Made by a program: the position numbers and the translations under genes
Shown here: in pieces, positions 57,683 to 64,000 of the stretch
How positions within the stretch are numbered: the stretch's first letter is position 1
How the letters are laid out: each line of letters starts with the position of its first letter
The notes under the pieces: generated by a model
Database searches by the model: none
Seen by the model: the letters and a program-made list of their open reading frames with translations, nothing else
Told to the model about the DNA's origin: nothing
Assembly: GCA_905250025.1 (NCBI GenBank)
Contig: CAJNOJ010000079.1
Location: 187,597-251,596, forward strand
Source of the DNA: Adineta ricciae
Taxonomy: Eukaryota > Rotifera > Eurotatoria > Adinetida > Adinetidae
Length of the DNA: 64,000 nucleotides
Direction of reading: 5' to 3'

Positions 57683-59367
57683 TCAAGTTTGTCGAAAAAT
57701 ACGTAATTGAATGTTGTCTACGTAGCATTGCCCTGTATGGTGCATTCGATCAAGGGTTAATGTTAAGTAATCTGTATCTACCGGTATTTCTCCCACAAAA
57801 GTGTGAGTAGTCCACTGCGATGTATTCGTTCCTTGAATTGGAAACTCTAAAAAAACGAATAGATAGTGAAGTTCAGGCAGTTGACTCAATAGGAACCTAC
57901 TTGATTTGAATATGGACTCGCCTAACTCAGTAGCGAAAGATATAGCTATCGATAGAATACCATCGATACAGTTAACATCAATCAATAGTTTGTATCTGGC
58001 TTGTCCACTAGCAAATACGTACGAAAAATTCATGACATCGACAATTTGAGAGATTTCTATGTCGTCGCCAGTGAGTGTGAAGTTCAAATGGCATTTTCCA
58101 AATCGAGTCTTACTAAAATTTTCGTTGAGTGAAGTGCTTGCATCATCTTTTCCCACTGGAAAAGCAAACCAATGACATACGCCAGGGTTCGGTCTTGGAG
58201 GACACTAAAATCGCGAAATAGATAGTGTCATCTGTCTGGAGTTATCCCACTTACACATATTTCTGCATCCCCATTAGTAATTAAATTCTCCGTATTTATT
58301 TTCCATGTGCCATTTGGTAAAATAACGTTGCTGAACTGCATCCGTCCATTATGAAATGCTGTTTGTAGATTTGTATTGTCTAATATAGAAGAACCGGTCA
58401 TATCCGTGTTGACAATATGAATAAAAGCATAGGGATATAAGTCAACATCGCGAAAATCAGTTAGTGTCAAATTGGTACTGGAAAAAATGATATTTCCTTT
58501 AAATTGAGCATTGCTAAAGTTTGCATAAGCTAGATCTGTTTTGAAAAAGCGGATATCACAAAAAGAGGTTTTGTGAAAATCGGCTCGCGTTAGTATAACT
58601 TCGGCGAAGAAAAGAATTTTTTGAAATTCTTCCGGAACTTTTTCCCAACACTGAAACTCAGATCCGGTGAACTTGACATCAGCCATTGTGGATAGATGGA
58701 AAGTGAACCCATGGGAAAAGATACCTCGAATGAATGATGCTCTTGTTAAATCTACAGATGGTAACGATAATTGATGGAATTGAAGTGTACTATAAGGAGT
58801 ACTCTTGAGTGTAATGTTCGCTAGATTCGCTCCGAGAAGATTGAATGTTTGGTTCGAGTCGTCAATACCATTTTTATAGGAAATGCGAGGTAAAAGTTTA
58901 TTTTCATATAGAAACAGAAATAATCGTGTTTTCCGTTTCCAATCGAGATCATCCAAAGCAACCAATGTCTGACTTCGAATATAGGCCGATCGTGCCCGAT
59001 CATCAGTAAATGTAGTTGTTTGCCGCTGTGATTGTTTGAAGATGGTGTTCGATATATCTGCGATGTAATTCTTGAAAACATCTTGGTTATGAAGCTCATC
59101 AGCTTGTTCTTGCTCTAAATTATATCGTCGATCATCTAGTTCACGTTCCTGTTGTTGACGACGATCATCAGTTTCTTGCTGACGAACAGTGATAATCACG
59201 GTTGCGATACCGATCATCAATGGTACTAAAACGTTGAGCGCGACATTGGTCCAACTGAGGCATTTCAACCTTTTCTCTTCTCTTTTCTTCAATGTGCTTA
59301 AAGGTAATAACGCAGCTGAATTTCTTTTTTGTGCTCGTCGATATTTCTTATACATTTCAAAATACAC
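57683..59367 (-). CDS. Membrane-anchored pentapeptide-repeat protein, three exons
   Basis: Read as complement(join(57683..57846, 57901..58204, 58255..59367)), 526 residues; introns 54 and 50 bp. The 54-bp intron is a multiple of three and open, so retention would also give a frame, but its GTAGGT/TTTTTTTAG ends and the better domain fit favour removal. A Lys/Arg-rich N-terminus precedes one helix (~40-58: NVALNVLVPLMIGIATVII), then a Gln/Arg/Glu coiled coil (QQETDDRRQQQERELDDRR) and a conserved block (ARSAYIRSQTLVALDDLDWK). Pentapeptide-type A(D/N)LxX repeats span ~175-350 (LLGANLANITL, TDLAYANFSNAQFKG, NTDMTGSSILDNTNLQ). The C-terminal ~170 residues are a beta-rich domain starting NLITNGDAEIC and ending CYVDNIQLRIF, resembling a carbohydrate-binding jelly roll. 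Topology and role unknown; common in bdelloids. Confidence 0.82.
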
Positions 59368-59907
59368 TGAGTAAAGTAAAATTATTGATTCATTTTATAC
59401 AAGTACTGACCGAAAAGCAGCGATGCCGATCAAATATCTACAAATATGATGACGGAAGGGTAGAATCAACAAGATCTTATTTCATTCATGCTATAAAAAC
59501 ACCTTCACTCGATATTGTAATTGTCCATATCAATTATTTATTCTTACTTAATCTCGGCCAAGTAAAGAAATATGTGGATTACATTTTCAGTTAAGAATGA
59601 CATCTGTTGGATATTATATCTATTCAAAAGAAAGAAAGTGTCACGTCTTGACGCAAATGGATGTTTGTTTAGAAATAAACGAAAACTGAACCAACAACAT
59701 AGAAAGAACTGTGACTGTATATATAATCAGAAGTGGGGAAATATCCAGAGAATATTCTCTAAGGACTAGGACTATGTCTGCATGGAATATCCTTGTAGGA
59801 TATCTATAGAAAGAGATATTCCAATGACGTCATTATATCGCAGAAAGGATTAGCGATTAATTTTACCGATTGTCTTATTTCAGTCGTTATATCGTGTTGA
59901 TGACAGT
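59368..59907. other. Intergenic between divergent genes
   Basis: A 540-bp spacer. A short inverted word pair (GATATTCC...GGATATC) occurs at 59787-59825. An acceptor-like CTTATTTCAG ends at 59883, 24 bp before the F-box ATG. Small plus frames at 59292-59769 are unsupported. Confidence 0.45.
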
Positions 59908-61680
59908 ATGGCTAAATTAGAAACATTACCAAATGAAATCCTGTGTGAAGTTTTTCAATTCATTACTACTCCACAGTTATTTCATGCATTCGACAACCTA
60001 AACAACCGATTCGCATATCTCATTCGAAATGTTCCATTGCATGTCGAATTCTCCCGAGTGACAAAGTCAAGTCATGATGTATTTTGTCGATTAATCGCAT
60101 CAGATGCAGAAATGAAGAAAAATATAATTTCTCTGAGATTGTCAAATGATGAAACAGTAGGAAGAATTGAAGATTTCGTTTCAGTGATATCACTCAATCA
60201 TCTTGACAATCTACGATCACTAACATTAGATCAAGTCGACGAAGCTGGTGTACAAGTGCTGTTACCCATGTTACGATCGCTATCAAAACTATGTTACTTT
60301 TCTTTTCTCCGCAAGACAGAACTTGAATCTGACTGTATTCAAAGTGGATTTGGTGCTCCGGCACCTCAACCATTGGATTTCAAGTCAATTTTATCCTCAA
60401 AACACTTGCGAACATTATCCTTGCCGTATTTCATTTGTAATCCAATATCGATACATGAAGCATTGAATGTAACATCAGCAACATTATTTTACGCTTGTAC
60501 GAATGATGTATTGCAATTATTTATTAGTGCACCATTATTAAAACATTTCCGTGCTCGAAAACTGTCAAAACCTTGTATGCAAAGCGATGCACCAACGAAT
60601 GTTGATGTCAATGCTGTTCATCTAAAAGATTTTTTGCTTGATTGGTGTGATGTTGAATGTGACGAACTTGAATTCTTATTGAAGAGAATACCGAACCTAA
60701 AAACGTTATCTCTATCAAGTTATTACGATGTTGATGAACCTGTTGCATATTTCTGGCAAAAATTAATTGAATCGTCGCTGGAACATTTACGTGTGTTTAA
60801 CTTCTGTTTCCAATTTCATTGCAAGAGAGACTCAAGTGATGGTTTACACCTTTTTAATGGATTCCAGAATGATTTCTGGCACGAACAACATCATTGGTAT
60901 ACAAATTACACAATTCGCCGTGGCTATTCAGGAGCAATTTACACTATTCCTTATTCAAGAAGTGAATATTACTTGGATTTACCAATAGATTTAGAGGATT
61001 CTGTATTATCAAATGACCCAAGTACATTCAACAATGTCAAAAGATTGAGCATACGAAATCAACAAATTACAGATAATCTGCCGTACTATTTTCAAAATGT
61101 TCAATCATTAATTCTCTCAAAAGAATGGTATGTCGATAAATATGAATTTTCCTATGTAAAATTTCTCTCTTCAATCGTTAACACATCAAATGTGACATGC
61201 TTAGAACTTCGTCCAGATTACTTTACAGCACAGTCAGAATTCTTAGATTTATTCAAAATATTACCTCATTTATCATCTTTACACGTACATCGAAAACACT
61301 TGAACAAGTTTTATGATGATATAAACTTATGTCAATACTTGAAAGGATTGTACATTAAAAAGTTAGACATTTTTGTTACTTCTTATCGACCGTCATTCGC
61401 TCCTGATCGAATCGATATAAAGACTTGTCAACTATTTCCATATCTTGAAGAGTTGTGCTGTACATATGTGGATCAAGTGGATGTTTTGTTATTAGCTTTA
61501 CAAGAATGGTCAAAATTATCATACTTAAAGACGAAACGTATTAGTAAAGATATAACTTCATGGATAGAAGAAAACGCATCAACATTGAAGATACGTATTG
61601 ATTTTGAGTCAATCGTAAGTGATCTTGCTGAAGTGCAGATGATGATAATGCTGTCTGATCCGAATCCTGACAGTGAATAA
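59908..61680 (+). CDS. F-box/LRR-like protein, intact tandem copy 1
   Basis: 590 residues, single exon. The F-box is at the N-terminus (LETLPNEILCEVFQFITTPQ, residues 4-23), followed by FDNLNNRFAYLIRNVPLHVEF. The rest is an LRR-like solenoid (LDNLRSLTLDQVDE, LSKLCYFSFL, LEFLLKRIPNLKTLSLSSY, VKRLSIRNQQI, LPHLSSLHVHR). It carries the subfamily landmark NDFWHEQHHWYTNYTI (~residue 315) and ends in an acidic tail. Expected to act as a Skp1-binding substrate adaptor of an SCF ubiquitin ligase. It is the best-preserved of three tandem relatives; the copy at 62949 shares the same motifs. Confidence 0.88.
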   Translation: MAKLETLPNEILCEVFQFITTPQLFHAFDNLNNRFAYLIRNVPLHVEFSRVTKSSHDVFCRLIASDAEMKKNIISLRLSNDETVGRIEDFVSVISLNHLDNLRSLTLDQVDEAGVQVLLPMLRSLSKLCYFSFLRKTELESDCIQSGFGAPAPQPLDFKSILSSKHLRTLSLPYFICNPISIHEALNVTSATLFYACTNDVLQLFISAPLLKHFRARKLSKPCMQSDAPTNVDVNAVHLKDFLLDWCDVECDELEFLLKRIPNLKTLSLSSYYDVDEPVAYFWQKLIESSLEHLRVFNFCFQFHCKRDSSDGLHLFNGFQNDFWHEQHHWYTNYTIRRGYSGAIYTIPYSRSEYYLDLPIDLEDSVLSNDPSTFNNVKRLSIRNQQITDNLPYYFQNVQSLILSKEWYVDKYEFSYVKFLSSIVNTSNVTCLELRPDYFTAQSEFLDLFKILPHLSSLHVHRKHLNKFYDDINLCQYLKGLYIKKLDIFVTSYRPSFAPDRIDIKTCQLFPYLEELCCTYVDQVDVLLLALQEWSKLSYLKTKRISKDITSWIEENASTLKIRIDFESIVSDLAEVQMMIMLSDPNPDSE

Positions 61681-62133
61681 CAACAGTGAAGCCTGTCGAG
61701 AATTTGATTTTAGAGTATAAAGATATTTATTGTTTTTACTTTCCCTTGCGATCAATAAAAACTGATTTATTTGCAACAATCTTATATATAAGCAATAGAT
61801 GAATCCAGTAACGAATCCCAATATCCAGCCATCGCGACTTCGAGAGTTTCATATTGTTATTCTCGCATAGGCGACAATTCTGAATACTGATAATGGATTT
61901 TTGCTTGCAGCAATCTTTTGATTTTGCTTTAAAACTACACGCCAGAAAAACGTATCACGAGATGAATCATATTATTCGTTCTATGACTTTTTGAAATATA
62001 AAGTTTCGAACTATTTCCTTAGAAATCTTATTGGTTTATTTCGATCGGAATCTCCTATAAATATATAACACTTTTCTTATGCGTGTGTGTGCGTCGTTGT
62101 CGATCTAGGATGGATTCACATTCATCAATCAAT
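61681..62133. other. Intergenic within F-box cluster
   Basis: AATAAA at about 61752 can end the preceding gene. No other feature seen; the minus frame 61609-61821 is a shadow. Confidence 0.45.
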
Positions 62134-62765
62134 ATGAGTAGATTATAAGTACTACCAAACGAACTCGTATGCGAGAGTTTTCAGTATATTAATGCTCCAT
62201 AGCTGCTCTACTCATATGATGGATTAATTCGAATTATTCCATTACGCGTGGATTTAACTCGACTGACCAAATCCACCTATGATGAGTTCTCTGTCAGCTG
62301 ATTGTATCAAATTCAAATAAAAGAGAAAACACCATTTCTCTAAGATTATACAATGCTGGAAAATTATGGCAAATCGGAAATTTTGTTTCAACGATTTCAT
62401 TAAATAATTTCACAAACCTTCGATCACTATCGTTGACTGAGGTTAGTACAAAAGATCCGGAAATATATTACTGTCAGTGTTATTACCATCATCGAAACTT
62501 CATTGCCTCTCTTCCATCAGCAAGGATCAGTTCAGCGCTATAACTTTGATTTATATTCGAGACGTCCAGACTGTAAGATAGCTGAATCATTTGAATTAAA
62601 TACCGTTTTTACCAAAACTTGAAGAAGCATCCTGAGTATTCGTGAACAAAACTGATGTGTTATTAAAGATCAAAGAAGTTAGTAAAAAGTATGGCTTCAT
62701 GGATACAAAACTATGCATCAAAATTGAATGTACGGATTGATTTTGAAACAATAGTCCATGGTGTT
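62134..62765 (+). pseudogene. F-box/LRR-like tandem copy 2, truncated and decayed
   Basis: It starts like its neighbours: an ATG at 62134, then a TAA (62146-62148), VLPNELVCESFQYINAP, a TAG (62200-62202) where relatives have Gln, LLYSYDGL, a small deletion, then IRIIPLRVDLTRLTKSTYDEF. After ~300 bp of shifting frames with the middle of the gene missing, the end is recognisable (ASWIQNYASKLNVRIDFETI, compare TSWIEENASTLKIRIDFESI near the end of copy 1). Roughly two-thirds of the gene has been deleted. No product expected. Confidence 0.8.
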
Positions 62766-62948
62766 TTCTCAGTTCATTCATATCACACTGGAAGAATTGC
62801 TTCTTTTTATTGTGAACATTATCTTTAAAACTAAGTTAAGTACATGTAAATGACGTCATCTTCTTTCTTATTGGTCTGCCAACGATGAAGTTAAGATCGG
62901 CGTTCGTTTAGTTCACATAAGATGTTTGTTATTTACTGATATAGGACC

Positions 62949-64000
62949 ATGAGCAAATTAGAAACGTTACCAGATGAAATCTTACGGGAGATTTTTCAAT
63001 ACACTAATGCTGCCGATTTATTTTATTCATTTGATCAACTAAATCATCATTTTACTCGTCTTGTTCGAGATGTTCCATTACACATCGAATTCTCTCGAGT
63101 GACAAAATTGATCTACAAGCAGTTTTGTCAACTGATCTTGTCAAATTCACAAGTCAAAAGAAATGTTGTCTCTCTAAGATTATCAAATGGTGAAACTTTT
63201 TCAAACATAAAAGATTTTCTTCTAGCAAATCCATTGGACAGTTTCATTAATCTTCGATCATTATCATTACTTGCTATTGATGACACTGATGTGAAAATCA
63301 TATCGTTTGTATTACCATCGTTAGCAAACTTATCTCACTTTTCTTTTACTCACAACGAAAAGTTTGGCTATAATTGTCTCATCAGTAGATATGGTCTCGC
63401 AAATCCTCAAGCAGTGAATTTCACATGGATTTTTCCACTAATAAATTTACGACGATTATCAACACCTTATTTTTATCATACTTTAACATGTGTGGAACGC
63501 ACGGTCAACTTAACATCAGTAACAATATCCAAATGTGATGTAGATCACGTATTGCAATTGTTTGCCTATGCACCGTTATTGAAACAATTGCAAATTGACC
63601 GAGCGTTAAAATCTGAGAAGAAAATCGAGGAATTCACATCTGTTACTGTGAATGCTGTCCATTTGACAAAATGTAGTATTTATTCATGTGAAAGTAGTTT
63701 TAAAGAACTTGAATTTCTATTGAAACACACACCAAACCTACGGATATTGTCTTTAAGGAATGCTGATAATATCGATATGATCAATGCAATCCGCTGGCAA
63801 GAATTTATCGAATTCTCATTGAAACATTTATCCAGCTTTGAGTTCGTGTTTTCCTTGTTTGGTAGCATTGATGATATACAGGCAGTGTTAGATATCTTCA
63901 GCAAATTTCAAGGTGATTTCTGGCACGAACAACATCGCTGGTATACCAATTATCAAATCCATGAATATTCAGCGTTAATCTACACTATTCCCTATCCAGG
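62949..64000 (+). CDS. F-box/LRR-like protein, tandem copy 3, 5' part (runs off window)
   Basis: From ATG 62949 the frame is open to the window end (350 complete codons). F-box LETLPDEILREIFQYTNAAD, then FDQLNHHFTRLVRDVPLHIEF, the LRR-like stretches FINLRSLSLLAIDDTD, LANLSHFSFTHNE, LEFLLKHTPNLRILSLRN, and the shared landmark GDFWHEQHRWYTNYQI near the right edge. Aligned by eye to copy 1 it is clearly paralogous but well diverged, and undamaged as far as seen. About 240 residues should lie beyond the edge. Confidence 0.87.
   Translation, partial: MSKLETLPDEILREIFQYTNAADLFYSFDQLNHHFTRLVRDVPLHIEFSRVTKLIYKQFCQLILSNSQVKRNVVSLRLSNGETFSNIKDFLLANPLDSFINLRSLSLLAIDDTDVKIISFVLPSLANLSHFSFTHNEKFGYNCLISRYGLANPQAVNFTWIFPLINLRRLSTPYFYHTLTCVERTVNLTSVTISKCDVDHVLQLFAYAPLLKQLQIDRALKSEKKIEEFTSVTVNAVHLTKCSIYSCESSFKELEFLLKHTPNLRILSLRNADNIDMINAIRWQEFIEFSLKHLSSFEFVFSLFGSIDDIQAVLDIFSKFQGDFWHEQHRWYTNYQIHEYSALIYTIPYP

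Overview
The window is nuclear DNA of an invertebrate animal, and its gene content fits a bdelloid rotifer (Adineta/Rotaria-like) best. This is an inference from several features together. Introns are very short (about 44-70 bp, GT-AG). Families that are greatly expanded in bdelloids are present: ADP-ribosyltransferase fused to kinesin-light-chain-type TPRs, FMRFamide-receptor-like GPCRs, LDLRa/EGF receptors with seven membrane helices, F-box/LRR-like proteins, NHL-repeat proteins and pentapeptide-repeat membrane proteins. Genes with a non-animal look (GH78 rhamnosidase, LCIB-type carbonic anhydrase) sit among ordinary animal genes. Decayed DNA transposons are scattered between the genes.

Layout. 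0-7.4 kb: 3' end of a TPR gene, an LCIB/LCIC-like carbonic anhydrase family gene, a spliced GPCR, an F-box gene and an F-box gene broken by one in-frame TGA. 7.5-19.4 kb: an intronless secreted GH78 alpha-L-rhamnosidase, an 11-exon long-chain acyl-CoA synthetase (ACSL3/4 type) and an 11-exon cadherin/laminin-G surface protein on the minus strand. 20-25 kb: a pseudogene field with an 85-bp tandem repeat, a broken NHL gene, a broken histidine-phosphatase gene and a broken LDLRa receptor. 25.3-30 kb: an intact 1,570-residue LDLRa/EGF/7TM receptor in one exon. 30-36 kb: transposon remnants, namely a hAT relic with a perfect 8-bp target duplication and a Mutator-like (FLYWCH/MULE) relic with inverted subterminal repeats.

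36-44.6 kb: a 1,310-residue ART-TPR protein whose TPR half is 19 in-register copies of a 126-bp unit, then gene-poor DNA with a ~135-bp array, an old dispersed repeat carrying a nested mariner-like MITE, and an 81-bp-arm hairpin. 44.6-49 kb: a strikingly AT-rich pair of genes (a type II membrane protein and a perforin-2/MPEG1-like protein) with a long inverted repeat between them. 49.7-59.4 kb: a second GPCR with an intron at the same TM7 position as the first, another foldback element, a second broken NHL gene, a SPRY-domain gene, a doubtful membrane protein and a pentapeptide-repeat membrane protein. 59.9-64 kb: an F-box tandem cluster (intact copy, decayed truncated copy, copy running off the right edge).

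The genes do not form a pathway. They are single eukaryotic transcription units, and the common theme is expanded surface-sensing, ubiquitin-adaptor and ART families mixed with probable horizontal acquisitions and transposon decay. No complete new defence or metabolic system can be claimed from sequence alone. The most distinctive items are the LCIB-type gene in an animal context, the homogenised ART-TPR array, the two transposon relics with target-site duplications, and the AT-rich MACPF island. Exon joins were made by eye, from splice signals, phase and family motifs.
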